Positions 10,824-21,600 of a stretch of DNA of 64,000 bases are shown here, in pieces. The notes beneath the pieces were generated by a model, which was given only the letters and a program-made list of their open reading frames with translations, searched no databases and was not told the origin of the DNA. The position numbers and the translations under genes are program-made. Within the stretch, counting starts at the first letter, position 1. Each line of letters opens with the position of its first letter. This DNA comes from Telmatactis stephensoni (taxonomy: Eukaryota > Cnidaria > Anthozoa > Actiniaria > Isophelliidae), in assembly GCA_029948255.1 (NCBI GenBank), contig JALIZF010001563.1, positions 351,035-415,034 of the forward strand. Direction: 5' to 3'.

Positions 10824-11249
10824 ACAATTACACCTCTCTGCTTTCGGCCTCATTGGCTATTGACTCGTAGTCCATTCGTCCACATCCAGCTGGATGTGTG
10901 ATGTTGATATTCGTGTGGTTTTATTGGTTTAATACTTTCTTCCCATACTCCCTTTCGGGGGAGTCGCGTACCTTTGGGGTCTTTGGTCCGACAGCATTTT
11001 TTAAAATAGGTGTATCTAAACTGGCCAGAGCGTTAGTTCGCTGTGATCTACAATTTCTTGTGCTCTCACTTTGCCTAGAATGGAAGTTTCTTTAACCTCT
11101 TCAAATTCATGGAAATATCAAATTGTTGGGCATTTTTTAAAAGGTATAATGTTATAGAAGCATTGTATCACACTTCAAAGGTTCTTCCATAATCCTACTT
11201 GTAAACAATGTGAGCCATGTGCAATTTCTGGAGTAACATCTCATGATGC
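10824..11249. other. non-coding spacer downstream of receptor D
   Basis: No gene or clear repeat recognised. It covers the 3' side of the minus-strand receptor, whose stop codon is at 11250-11252. Confidence 0.4.
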
Positions 11250-12248
11250 TCAGTTGCGTCTGCAAATAAGCCTACAATATAGCTTTTTTATGATGGCTTT
11301 TAGGTTCTCACTAAAGATGGAATTGAAGGTAACATAGATATAGAAATTATATGTCAAACTCGTGTCTGCTACAAACACCACGGCATAATACAAATGAGAC
11401 AAATGCACCTCACCTAAGGTGCTGAGTTTTCCGTTATAATACAAAAAATAAAAGATGGTGTAGAACACCCAGGTCAGACATAATAAGCTAACGACAGCTA
11501 CGGACATTTTCAAAACTTTTCTATTTTGTTCTCTTCTTCTTTGTCTGGCCAAGTCAGTTTGGTTTCCTGGTACTTTGTGCTGACGAAGCTTGTAAACGAT
11601 TAAAATGTACAGACATGTTATAACGGGAAGAGGGATAAAAATCTGTAGGGCGATCCTGAAGTAAACATAGATTGCGTGCAAAGAAATTTTGTCGGGTGCA
11701 GTTACACATTGCGTCATACCATCCACATACACAAGACTTTTAAGATACAGATAAGGTGACGCAATTATGGCTGAAATGATCCAAATTCCTGGTATGATAT
11801 ATTTTAGTCGAGATCTGGAAAAGCCTCCTTTCAGTGGATGGGCGACAGCGTAGAACCGATCGATGGCAATAAAAACACAACTGTACATTGAAACACCAAT
11901 CGAAGTAAACGCGACAAATGGAACAAGTTTACACAAGGCAAGTCCAAAGTTGTTCGAGATTAACCAACGATAACCAAATTTAATTCTAATGATGTTCTTG
12001 GGAATGAAAAACAGAGCTGCAAGAAGATCACTGACAGCCATATTGGTCACCAAGAAATTGGTAGTAGTCCTCAATCGATTGTCTCTGTAAATAATCCATA
12101 CAATAAGGGAGTTTCCCACAATTGAAACTAGGAAAAGGAGACTGTAAGCGGTCTTTTCTGGTACATTACCAACAGAAAATTCTAAATAGTTCAAAGATAA
12201 GCTCTTATTTTTTGAAAATCTGAATAACGTTGTGTTAAGATCATCCAT
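11250..12248 (-). CDS. class A (rhodopsin-like) GPCR, intact copy D
   Basis: A single-exon gene of 332 residues with all seven helices. Visible landmarks: short N-terminus with N-linked sequons, TM1 GNSLIVW (N1.50), TM2 NMAVSDLL (D2.50), the TM3 cysteine in LALCKL paired with the ECL2 cysteine in MTQCVT, DRFYAVAHP at the end of TM3, TM5 IPLPV, a short basic ICL3 (RQRRREQNRK), TM6 and TM7 with YNFYIY. It departs from most class A receptors by DRF instead of DRY, no CWxP in TM6 (LTWVFY) and no proline in the NPxxY position. It should act at the plasma membrane as a G-protein-coupled sensor. The overall look is that of cnidarian neuropeptide/amine-type orphan receptors, and the ligand cannot be inferred. 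It is the inverted counterpart of copy B (17230-18333), sharing about 300 bases of upstream sequence. Confidence 0.88.
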   Translation of the reverse strand: MDDLNTTLFRFSKNKSLSLNYLEFSVGNVPEKTAYSLLFLVSIVGNSLIVWIIYRDNRLRTTTNFLVTNMAVSDLLAALFFIPKNIIRIKFGYRWLISNNFGLALCKLVPFVAFTSIGVSMYSCVFIAIDRFYAVAHPLKGGFSRSRLKYIIPGIWIISAIIASPYLYLKSLVYVDGMTQCVTAPDKISLHAIYVYFRIALQIFIPLPVITCLYILIVYKLRQHKVPGNQTDLARQRRREQNRKVLKMSVAVVSLLCLTWVFYTIFYFLYYNGKLSTLGEVHLSHLYYAVVFVADTSLTYNFYIYVTFNSIFSENLKAIIKKLYCRLICRRN

Positions 12249-12560
12249 GGTGTCTATTGATGATTTTTCTTTTCTTTTCTCCGTGACGGCAGTTTAATTT
12301 TGAGCCGGAGATCAGCCGTAAGGTACAGTTAGTAAGACGTACCATAATTAAACACCTGGTTCTTCTCAGACGATTGAGCAAGCTTTATTTGACCTCCCGC
12401 GGTCTTGCAATCTCTTTCTCAAAGGGTGTCTTTTTTGCAAATAGGTTTGTTTCTAGGAGAATTGGAAATTAAAATCATTAGCTATAAGTGTATTGAGATT
12501 CGTTGCTAAAAGTAAAGACCTGATTGGATAAAACATGATCAATTAAAACCAGTTCTTTCC
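12249..12560 (-). promoter_or_regulatory. conserved upstream region of receptor D, shared with receptor B
   Basis: Read on the minus strand, this region aligns with 16935-17229 upstream of receptor B. Best-conserved are AATTATGGTAC.TCTTACTA, the following ACTGTAC and a GA(C/T)CTCCG segment (12301-12350 against 17148-17198), and further out TTTTAATTGATCATG with a CCAATCAGGTCTTTA block. A weaker match to the last block lies at about 13085-13125 upstream of receptor C. It is likely to include 5' UTR and promoter, with CCAAT as the only recognisable motif. The conservation could also simply reflect recent duplication. Confidence 0.55.
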
Positions 12561-12616
12561 ATCATAGTGACTACTACTACAAGAAGCATATTCATTGCGA
12601 GTTTCATCCTAGATTT

Positions 12617-12722
12617 CAATTTTGACTTTAATTTGGTCAAAAGAATCTGATTGGTTGATTGCTCGCGTGAATGGCACTAGAGAATTCAATTATCTCTTGA
12701 AAACAAAATTAAGTGCTCAAAC
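12617..12722. repeat. duplicated GPCR-unit flank, copy 2
   Basis: Matches 7385-7490 (shared GAATGGCACTAGAGAATTC and neighbours). It lies outside the receptor D upstream region and marks the edge of the duplicated unit. Confidence 0.6.
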
Positions 12723-12839
12723 GAATATCGTAGTATATCAAAATGGCACATCAAATTGCTCAATGTATTGTTAAGACAGACATAGTAATTAAAACCGACC
12801 TATCAGATTTTTTAATTAAAACTTTCCGTGGATTTCTGT

Positions 12840-13065
12840 TAGCTTAATTATGTCTCACTTGGTTATTATATAGCATATTTCGGATTTTGTACCGTATTTA
12901 GTTCTGGAAGGGAGGAATTTAATAAGAGAAGTACTATGTGTCAATAACATCCATTGAATTTATGATACAAGCTAAATATTCACGAAAACACATATTTCAA
13001 GCAATTTATTTCCCATCAAGAATGATGAACATTATACAAGAATAGCTCAAACGCGAGGCTGTCTT
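12840..13065 (+). pseudogene. GPCR relic: TM6 fragment fused to 3' flank
   Basis: Bases 12848-12893 read TGTCTCACTTGGTTATTATA and TAGCATATTTCGGATTTTGTA, matching the TM6 segment of copy A (about 5430-5480). The sequence then jumps directly to material matching the 3' flank of copy A (GTGTCAATAACATCCATTG, then a TCACGAA/ATTTCAAG block and TTTCCCATCAA). TM7 and the tail have been deleted. It is a severely decayed receptor copy just upstream of copy C. Confidence 0.6.
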
Positions 13066-13381
13066 CAAAGGCAAATAGAGTCAATCCTCTATAAGGGTTT
13101 AACAAATCAGGTCTTTACTTATAACTGAGACGTTTCATGTCTAATAATTAAATTGACGATTGTTCAAAGGACTGAAAAATATAGGCAAAGTAAAAGGAAA
13201 ACATCATTTAAGGTCATAGAAATTACGAAAGTAATTAGACGGCAATATTCAAATGTTTCAGTAACATCTTGACCAGTAATCGCTCAAAGAATAACAGGGT
13301 GTATTAAAGAGAAAACTGAAGCTAGAGAAAAAGACACAGAACAAAACTCAAAAACGAAACAAACTGACAAAAATCACTAAT

Positions 13382-14464
13382 ATGGGTAGTATAAACGTAT
13401 CGTCCTTCCCATCAAATGATACCTCGTCTCTCAACTATTTAAGATTTTCTCCTGGTGACATAGTACAAACTATTGCACTGTGTTTTGTTTTTCTCATCTC
13501 CATTGTGGGGAACTCTCTCCTCGTATGGATAATCTACAAAGACCATCGATTGAGAACTACTACCAATTTCTTAGTGGCTAACATTGCTGTTAGTGATCTT
13601 CTCGCGTCATTGGTTGCTATTCCAAGGAGCATCATAAAGATCAACTTTGATTCTCAATGGCTTATCTCGGCGAATGACTTTGGACTTGCCTTGTGTAAAC
13701 TTGCTCCTTTTATGGAACGCGCATCAGTTTGTTTTCAATGTACAGTTGTATTTTTATGGCCCTCGATCGGTTCTACGCTGTCGTCCATCCACTGAAAGGA
13801 GGCTTTACCAGATCTCGACTAAAATACATCATACCAGGAATTTGGACCTTTTCAGCCATAATCGCATCACCATATTTGTATTATAAAACCATATGTATAT
13901 ATATCAATGGTACAAAACGCTGTGAAACACCGCCCGAGAAATTGTATCTAGAGAAAATTCACTTTTACATCAGGATAGCTTTACAATTTGGTATTCCTCT
14001 TCCTGTTATAACATGCCTCTATATTTTAATCGTTCACAAGCTTCGTCATCATAAAGTACCAGGAAACCAAACTGATTTGGACAGACAAAGAAGAAGAGAA
14101 CAAAATCGAAAAGTAGTGAAACTGTCTGTTGTTGTGGTTACTTTGTTATATCTCACCTGGGTGTTATACAGTATCTTCTTCGTTTTGTATCATAACGGAA
14201 AACTTAACATATTGAGTTTTGGGCAATTGTCTCAAATTTATTTTACTGTGGTGTTTATAGCAGTCTCCAGTTTTACGTACAATTTTTTCATTTATGTTAC
14301 CTTCAATAACTATTTATAGAGAAAACCTGAAAGCAATCATAAAAAGCTTATGTTGCAGGCTGAGCCACAGACAGTATCGCTCAAGAAATGTCACTGGCCG
14401 TAACGATATCAGGTGGCCAAGAGTTGGCAAGGGCACGTTCACAGTAGAAATAAAATGGATTTGA
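13382..14464 (+). pseudogene. class A GPCR, frameshifted copy C
   Basis: It begins MGSINVSSFPSNDT, with TM1 GNSLLVW, TM2 NIAVSDLL and LALCKLAPF in TM3. At about 13725-13735 one base is missing relative to the intact copies, so the frame slips. The second frame (from 13729) carries the rest: YSCIFMALDRFYAVVHP, TM4, TM5 IPLPV, ICL3 RQRRREQNRK, TM6 and TM7 YNFFIY. An extra T near 14311 creates a stop at the start of the tail; past it the tail reads on (RENLKAIIKSL) to a stop at 14462-14464. Without the two lesions the product would be about 360 residues. It is a young pseudogene, or an intact gene hit by assembly errors. Confidence 0.8.
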
Positions 14465-14913
14465 TTCTATTTGTGGACTCTGAAATAAAAGTTGATGAAG
14501 TCGCCTGACATACCAGGACATACTGACGTAGTGTCTCATCGTAAGATCATGAAAAGGTTCCTCTGTGGACTCCTATCTATTTTCAGCGTTTAGTAAGTCG
14601 TATTGCTACGAGGTAAAGGTTACAATTTTCATTCAAAGTATAAAAAGTTAAGGCCAGCGATGATCTCCACCTGCTCCACATTCTCCATCAGCGCGTATTT
14701 TCATGGATATTTATTTTAAAAATATAAAGCCATATCATGTGGATTGCATAAAAGTCTAGTCGAGACACGTACGAACTGAGTCATAAGAGATGCAAGTAAG
14801 AAATTCTCGCTACGAGTTGATAAATCAATAAAACTTGCTCATGCAAAAATATATTTATTCTTATAGTATGTGCATTGATTCACTGCAGGTAAGTTTGGAA
14901 AGTTTTTGCTGTT
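14465..14913. other. non-coding spacer after receptor C
   Basis: No gene or repeat recognised. Confidence 0.4.
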
Positions 14914-15611
14914 CTCAAGTATGTTAAGGCCTGGGTTGATGGCCAATCACGGCTAAAATCGATTTATTTTTCTTCTGTCCTTGTTTTCTGCTCAATCCTT
15001 ACCAAAATTAGCATGAGTACAAAACTTCATGACCTTAACTTTTTAGGATGAAAAGTTTGGGTATTTGATGGTCACGTGACCACGAACCTCACTTTCATGA
15101 TACCCAAAATTTTGAATTAAAATGGGGATATGGATATAATCTGTACTTGAAATGTTGTGGTATGTTTTCACTTCTCCCGGTAAGACCTATATGACTGCGT
15201 TTAGACAATTCAACTATCATCGCTCATTTAGGAGATATTACACAAAATAGGTCACGTGACCTGCTTGTTCAGTCAAACATAAGCAAATATCTCCTAAACG
15301 AGCAATGATAGTTAAATTGTCTAAACGCATTCATATAGGTCTTACCGGTAGAGGTGAAAATATACCACAACATCTCAAGTACAGATTATATCCATGTCCC
15401 CATTTTAATTCAAAATTTTGGGTATCATGGAAGTGAGGTTCGTGGTCACGTGACCACCAAATCCCGAAAATTTTCATCCTAAAAAATTAAGGTCATGAAG
15501 TTATGTACTTATGCTAATTTTGGTGACGATTGAGTACAAAACAAGGACAGAAGAAAAATAAATCGATTTTAGCCGTAATTGGCCATCAACCCAGGCCTTA
15601 ACATACTTGAG
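14914..15611. mobile_element. large foldback element, 698 bases, arms about 320 bases
   Basis: Almost the whole element is one inverted repeat. CTCAAGTATGTTAAGGCC at the left end faces its complement at 15594-15611, and matching continues inward through GGCCAAT.ACGGCTAAAAT, a GGTCACGTGACC block, CAAAATTTTGAATTAAAAT and GTCTAAACGC to a centre near 15240-15290. The arms differ by scattered substitutions and small indels. Its transcript would fold into a very long hairpin. GGTCACGTGACC occurs once in each arm and once near the centre, a self-complementary CACGTG E-box core. Confidence 0.85.
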
Positions 15612-16461
15612 TTAGAACCACGGTTTGATATTGTTTTCATAAGCCTTTTAGCTTCTAATCAGACCTCCTCGCCATATTCAAGGGTCAGTAAATACTTCAA
15701 ATTGTATTATATATATTGTACAATATGGCAGAATAAATGCCGGAATCAGATCTCAATCAATTTAAACTGGGCCTTGATAAACCTGGTATATCAACTGTAT
15801 CTTATGTTTGATGTTTGTACTCACTAATGGAAGGGGTAGCGATCGCAAGTTCGAAGATTGTCTCGGCATAAGATTACACGAAAAACTCTAACTAGTAAAG
15901 AGTCCCGGGGGGGGAACTCCCTTACAAAAGTGCTAGGGGTGCTCGACGGACCTTTTAGGGTCAAAAATATGACCCGCTCGTACCTTTTAAGGTTTCCGGT
16001 TCATAGCGTACCTTTTGGGGTCAGGATAACGAAAATCACATCAGACCATTACTCAAACACTGAATAGTTCGAAAACATCACCAAAATCTAGAATAATGGA
16101 ATTAGTTTTGATATTAAAGACGATAAAATTGCTGCGTTAAGGGACGCGAAGCGAGCGAGTTAAAAATTTCACCAAACCTCACTTGAATTATGTCAGAGCC
16201 ACCTGCAACATAAATAAATGGCAAACAATTTATAAGTTTCAGCAAGGAGCGCGTGTTTTTCAAGTACCATTTTTAATGAATAACACTTGAGCTGCATGCA
16301 TGTTATAATGTTCGCAATTAATGTCACTAGGGCAAAAGCGGACAACTTAGTTATTGATTAGTTGTCTACAATTTATTCCAATTTCTGCTCGATTTCCTCA
16401 AAACAAGATCCACTTTGCGCGATGTAAACAGTAGGGGATAAAATCGGGAAACTTTTCTAGG
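15612..16461. other. spacer with a diverged coral-type repeat
   Basis: At 15901-16065 a G-rich block (CCCGGGGGGGGAACTCCC) is followed by three ACC(T/-)TTT(A/T)(A/G)GG(G/T) motifs; the same motif series appears at about 37418-37800, so the two are probably diverged copies of one repeat. The remainder shows nothing I can name. Confidence 0.4.
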
Positions 16462-16882
16462 CAAATTTAAATAAATAAATTTGGTGAAACTCATCACCTT
16501 CCTTACAGCACAAGTGCTAAATTACGAAGGGCGCAGCTCAACGTGATCGAGTCGAAGGTATACAAGGGCGCTTCCACTATACCAGAGACAATTACACATT
16601 TACATACAAATTTACATACACACACACGTAGCATCAGCCACCATACATACGACTCATGTCTGATCGCGGAGCACAGCTTAGATCGAAACTAGTTACGTTC
16701 GTTTTTACTGAGGGAGGAAAAACCGGAGTACCCGGAGAAAAATTAAATCTCGAAGCAAGGGAGAGAACTTCAAGAAACTCAAGCCACATGTGATACCCCG
16801 TCCTGGAATCGAACGCGGGACCACAGAGGCGACAGACCGGCGTTTTCACCGCTCGGCCATCCTTGCTTCCAATTTCGGAATT
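16462..16882 (-). mobile_element. tRNA-derived SINE family A, copy 2 (reversed)
   Basis: Read on the minus strand it starts with a tRNA-like head (about 16880 down to 16795, with GGCCGAGCGGTGAAAACGCC and a GTTCGATTCC B box) and continues through CTTGAAGTTCTCTCCC, TCTCCGGGTACTCCGG, TTTTTCCTCCCTCAG and a 3' body shared with 32918-33330. It ends in a TTTATTTA-type tail near 16462. The open frame 16634-16918 minus is an artefact of this element. Confidence 0.8.
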
Positions 16883-16934
16883 AAGAAACTTCTTTGCATC
16901 ATAGTTTGCATCCATCACTGTGAATTAGGAAAGA

Positions 16935-17229
16935 ATTAGTTTTAATTGATCATGGTTTAACCAATCAGGTCTTTAGCTTTAGTAACAAATTTCAATGAGC
17001 TTATACCTTATTATTTAATTCCAATTCTCCCACAAAGAAAGCAATTGAAGCGATGAAAAAACAGCAATTAAGGAAGCAATTGCAAGATCGTGTGAGGTCA
17101 GGTATTATCTTGCCAAAGTTATCTTGAGATCGGAAGAGCCAGATATTCAATTATGGTACATCTTACTAACTGTACTTCACGGTTGACCTCCGCCTCAATC
17201 AAAAACGTTCACCACAGAGAAAATACACC
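16935..17229 (+). promoter_or_regulatory. conserved upstream region of receptor B
   Basis: Aligns with the upstream region of receptor D (12249-12560, minus); see that entry for shared blocks. The segment 17148-17198, 30-80 bases before the start codon, is the best-conserved part and probably falls in the 5' UTR or core promoter. No TATA box is obvious. Confidence 0.55.
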
Positions 17230-18333
17230 ATGGAAGATCTCAACGCAACGTTGTCACAAAATAAGAGTTTGTCTCATCACTATTTAAAACTTCCTGTTGG
17301 TAGTATACCACAGACGGTTGCCTACTGTCTTCTTTTTCTCATCTCTATAGTGGGAAATCCTCTGATGTTGTGGATAAACTACAAAGACAATCGATTAAGA
17401 ACTACCACCAATTTCTTGGTAGCCAACATGGCTGTCAGTGACCTTCTCTCAACTGTATTTTTTATCCCTAAGAGTGTCAGTGACATCCTATTTGGTCACA
17501 AATGGTTCTTGACCTCTAACAACTTTGGACTTGCCTTGTGTAAACTCACTTCTTTGGTCGCATATACTTCAACTGGTGTTTCAATGTACAGTTGTGTTTT
17601 TATCGCCATCGATCGGTTCTACGCTGTTGCCCATCCACTGAAAGGAGGCTTTACCAGATCTCGACTAAAATACATCATTCCAGGAATTTGGATCTTTTCT
17701 TTTCTAATCGCATCACCTCAATTGTATTTTAAAACACTTGTGCATTTGGATGCCAGTATGACACAGTGTGCAACACCATCGGAAAAAATAAACCTCAAAA
17801 GAGTCTACACATACTTCAGATTAGCTCTACATTTTGGTATTCCTCTTCCTGTAATAACATGTCTTTATATTTCAATCGTTTACAAGCTTCGTCAGTACAA
17901 AGTACCAGGAAACCAAACTGATTTGACCAGACAAAGAAGACGAGAACAAAATAGAAAAGTCTTGAAACTTTCCGTAGCAGTTGTTGGCTTTTTAGGCTTC
18001 AGCTGGCTGAATTACAGCATCTTCTTTATTTTGCATTATGCTAACAAACTTAAGGACTTTGTTCATTTGTCTCACTACTTCTTCATTGTCGTGTTTATAG
18101 CAGACATGAGCGGTACTTATAACTTCTTTATTTATATAATCTTCAATAACATCTTCAGAGAAAACCTGAAAGCCATCATAAAAAAGTTATGTTGCAGGTG
18201 TTGTAATAATAGGTATCACCCAAGAGAGGCTACACCCGTAGCGATATCTTATGGTCAAGAGTTGTCAACCGTCTTAGAGGAAATTAAATTAAGTTATGTG
18301 TCATTGACATCTTACAATCGGACACAAGTTTAA
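17230..18333 (+). CDS. class A (rhodopsin-like) GPCR, intact copy B
   Basis: A single-exon gene of 367 residues, the longest receptor in the cluster. Landmarks: N-terminal MEDLNATLSQ with sequons; TM1 IVGNPLMLW; TM2 NMAVSDLL; TM3 LALCKL with a partner cysteine in MTQCAT; DRFYAVAHP; TM4 GIWIFSF; TM5 IPLPVITC; ICL3 RQRRREQNRK; TM6 LGFSWLNY; TM7 YNFFIY; helix 8 RENLKAIIKKL followed by a cysteine cluster (CCRCC) that could be palmitoylated; then a Ser/Thr-containing tail of about 45 residues absent from copy D. The DRF, SWLN and NFFIY motifs replace DRY, CWxP and NPxxY. The start codon is supported by its match to the N-terminus of copies A and D. Plasma-membrane signalling is expected; the ligand is unknown. 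Confidence 0.9.
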   Translation: MEDLNATLSQNKSLSHHYLKLPVGSIPQTVAYCLLFLISIVGNPLMLWINYKDNRLRTTTNFLVANMAVSDLLSTVFFIPKSVSDILFGHKWFLTSNNFGLALCKLTSLVAYTSTGVSMYSCVFIAIDRFYAVAHPLKGGFTRSRLKYIIPGIWIFSFLIASPQLYFKTLVHLDASMTQCATPSEKINLKRVYTYFRLALHFGIPLPVITCLYISIVYKLRQYKVPGNQTDLTRQRRREQNRKVLKLSVAVVGFLGFSWLNYSIFFILHYANKLKDFVHLSHYFFIVVFIADMSGTYNFFIYIIFNNIFRENLKAIIKKLCCRCCNNRYHPREATPVAISYGQELSTVLEEIKLSYVSLTSYNRTQV

Positions 18334-20255
18334 TTCAGCACGAAAAATCTACGAAATTAAGTTTGCGTTGAAATTTGCAAAAACGTAACTAGTCTAATTG
18401 AACTAGTCTTGTAAGTTCGTTCAAATCAGGCATCAAATTAACCAACTTGTTCAAATCCTATTCCATTATTAATAATTTGTAAAATAACTATCATATAACG
18501 TGCGCTCTGATTGGCTCAAACGCGCAAAAACCCGTGTTCTGGTGTTTCTATTAGAGCATAGAAACTAGGAAAATATCTTCTAATGCTTACAGCGAAAATC
18601 GTTACATCGCGACCAGCAAATTACAAATTTTGTTTTGATTTTGGGTTTTTCTGAGCCGTCAATCATTCTTGGGGGCGGAGCTTTCACGAACTCGTTCAGT
18701 GATTGGTTGATTTGGAAGACGCTCCGCCCACAAAATGATTGGCGGTTCAGAAAAACCCAAAATCAAAACAAAATTTGTAATTTGCTGGTCGCGATACAAC
18801 GATTTTGGCTGTAAATGCATACAAAAATTATTGCATTCAGATTCGGGCTGAGATTCCCAATTTATTTTAAATTTTGGCAACTAATGAAATTCAATTTTGC
18901 GTTTTGCAGTTCATATTTAATTTTGATAATTAATATTGTCAGGAAAACTATTCTGCTGCAAGACATTCTTGTGGACAAAATATAAACCAAGTTGTCAAGG
19001 TTTTACAGAGGATTTTTAGTCGGCAATTTGTGCTTATCAACGCTCGTCTACGGCTAAAACGAGCGAAAGCTATGATTTGACTGAAAACTGATCTTTATGT
19101 CAAGAAAATATGCATATGCTTCAGCAAAAAGTAGATAGAACATGATTAAAGCTATCCTTTTCCTGGTTATAATATTAAAATTTCGACATAGTAATTGCAC
19201 AAAAGTGATTTTTACAATAGTTTTTTTTGGTTAACAAACTCAAATGAGAAAAGTGTTTTACGTGAACTTGCACAACTTGTTAGCAATACCCCGAGGGGAA
19301 ACATTAGAGTGCTATGCTGGCCCTGACTTGGGGTAGCGGGATTCTGACTGGAGCAAATATCTCAACTTTATAACTGAAGATTTTTCAAAGCGATTTATAC
19401 GATATAGAAAGCATTATGCCAACAGCATAATGGTATTTTTGCATCACGATATCTGTATAATAGTGTAGAGCACTGGCCGTGCGAACTGGGTTCAAGGTGG
19501 TCACGTGATAACTATTGATATATAAGTGGTTGCGCAAAATAACTGCGCCCTCCTCCTACTGGGTACACCATCGTGCGACAAGCAAATCGAAAAAATCTTG
19601 TTACAGCTTTAAAATCGATATTATAAAACTCTCAGTACCCCTCCCTAGCTTAAAGATAACAAACCAATATTAAGTTGTCCGCAAGAATATTTCGTTGACA
19701 GATCTAAATTTCAGTCGCAACTCAGCATCATAATTTCTGCCGATTTCTAAGATTTTTTGAATACCGAATCCTAAATCATCGAATTGCATATAGCAATAAT
19801 ATATTTGAAGATATTTCACGATTTGAGTATTAGATGATGATTTATGCTATGATAGCATGCTATGATCTCAATTTCGACCTGAATCTCTCGAGAGAACCTG
19901 ATTGGTTGCGATCGATTTCTCAGTAGAGAAATTACCCATTATTAAGCTCATCGGTTCAAACCAAAATGGAAGCCCTGAGAAAATGTTAATAATAAAACTA
20001 ACAAATTTTCCGATACATTGTTAAGAAATACCAAACATAATATGTTCGGTTATTGACTTTATGGTCAGGTGTGATGCATATATAAATAAATATATTATCA
20101 TATAACTCGTATTTCCTTGCTCGCGCGCTTAATAAAACCTTCGGAAAAGATGACGTGATCGGGACCGATCAAGTGGGCCGTAAAATCCCGTGCGGCCCTG
20201 CTCGTTTCCGCGCGCTAGAATATATATATTTCTATTTCTATTTGGGAGTTTAAAT
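18334..20255. other. repeat-rich non-coding stretch
   Basis: No gene recognised. It contains the foldback at 18585-18816 and, at about 19870-20040, a faint relic of the receptor-unit flank (GATTGGTTG, CCAAAATGG and AT(G/A)(T/C)ATTGTTAAGA-type blocks shared with 12640-12780). Confidence 0.45.
18585..18816. mobile_element. foldback MITE family 3, copy 1
   Basis: The arms match over about 90 bases: ATCGCGACCAGCAAATTAC, AAATTTTGTTTTGATTTTG and GTTTTTCTGA on the left, with the complement on the right. The ends read TTACAGC and GCTGTAA. A second copy lies at 45318-45536 in a TMF1 intron, with part of one arm replaced by a poly-T run. Confidence 0.8.
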
Positions 20256-20635
20256 ATTCACGAGTCCACAGATTGCGTTTAACTCAAACTATGGACCTTT
20301 GCTAGCGTCCACATTTCGCGCCAGCGCAAGATGTGGACCACTATACTTTGAATCCATAGTTCGCGTTGACGCAAACTGTGGCAATATTCATGAGTCCACA
20401 GATTGCGTTGAACTCAAACTATGGACCTTTGCTAGCGTCCACATTTCGCGCCAGCGCAAGATATGGACCACTATACCATGGACTATATACTATATACTTT
20501 GAATCCATAATTCGCGTTGACGAAAACTGTGGATTGATTCGCGAGTTCACAGATTGCGATCAACTCAAACTATGGACTTTTGCTAGCGTCCACATTTCGC
20601 GCCAGCGCAAGATATGGACCACTGTACCATTTTTC
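20256..20635 (+). repeat. tandem repeat of three units with internal dyads
   Basis: Three units begin near 20256, 20387 and 20540, each with GAGT(C/T)CACAGATTGCG, CAAACTATGGAC, TTGCTAGCGTCCACATTTCG and CGCCAGCGCAAGAT. Within a unit, CCACAGATTGCGTTTAAC and GCGTTGACGCAAACTGTGG are partly inverted, and CCACATTTCGCG faces a later GCGCAAGATGTGG. The open frames at 20299-20695 are by-products. Confidence 0.75.
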
Positions 20636-21600
20636 ACTCAAAATATTTCCTTGATTTTTTTCTTCTCCTTTTTTCCCACTCTCAGGCCTTCCTAAAATGT
20701 TTTCCTCTGAATTTTTGCGCATGGGCTGACTGCGCAATAATATAGAACCACAGGTGGCCCAAGCTCGACGCATCCGTTGATCTATTCACCAGCGATTATA
20801 GGGGACTTTATGAGACTTAGAATCATTACATTCGGTCGAAAAGAAATCTAAGAGAACAACCTTCCCAATTACGCAGACCAGCAGCTTGTTCATTGATACG
20901 CACGGGTCTGATAATTGAAACGGTTAGATTAAGGAAGTACGCAAACACAGTATACCCACAGGGAGCCCAAGCTCGATATTTGCATAGATAGAGTTATAAA
21001 TTTATGTAGCGATGAATCATCCTTCCTTTTTCAAGCAGGCACACAGAAAGGAACAGCTAATCACTTGTTCCCATGGTGATCTTTTTCTCTTTTTGTTTCT
21101 TACAAGCAGAGTCGGCACCCTTTTTGTTTAGTTTTGTTTTCTGCGCAAAGTTTTTGATTTCCAAGCGTTCAGCACGCACACACCGTACACACGTACACTT
21201 TTCGGGGAGTCAAATCCCACCTGAAGTAAAACTAACTTCTCACGTGTAGGTGAAAAAATATGTCTTTTTTGTTTCAATTTACTTATTTACAAAGTTTAAT
21301 TTCATTATATACATTTGTCATATAAATATTTCGCTGTGATAACAGTTACACGACTGTTGTACAAATTGCAGCTTTTATGAAAGTTTGAAATGTTTCCTTC
21401 GTGAAAGAAAGAAAGCAAATTTCTTATTCTTAGATTCATAGTCACTAATCATTCCTTACAGTTCTAAGTGACTATCTCAACTAGACTCTACAAATATGAT
21501 ATTTAACGCAGCTGAATCGAGCTGTCAACTTTTCTGTTAATTCTACATGGACCATGATGCTCTCTTCTCGACTGCATTACATCAGTTAACTAATTTTTCT
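20636..21600. other. non-coding spacer
   Basis: No gene, RNA or clear repeat recognised on either strand. Confidence 0.4.
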
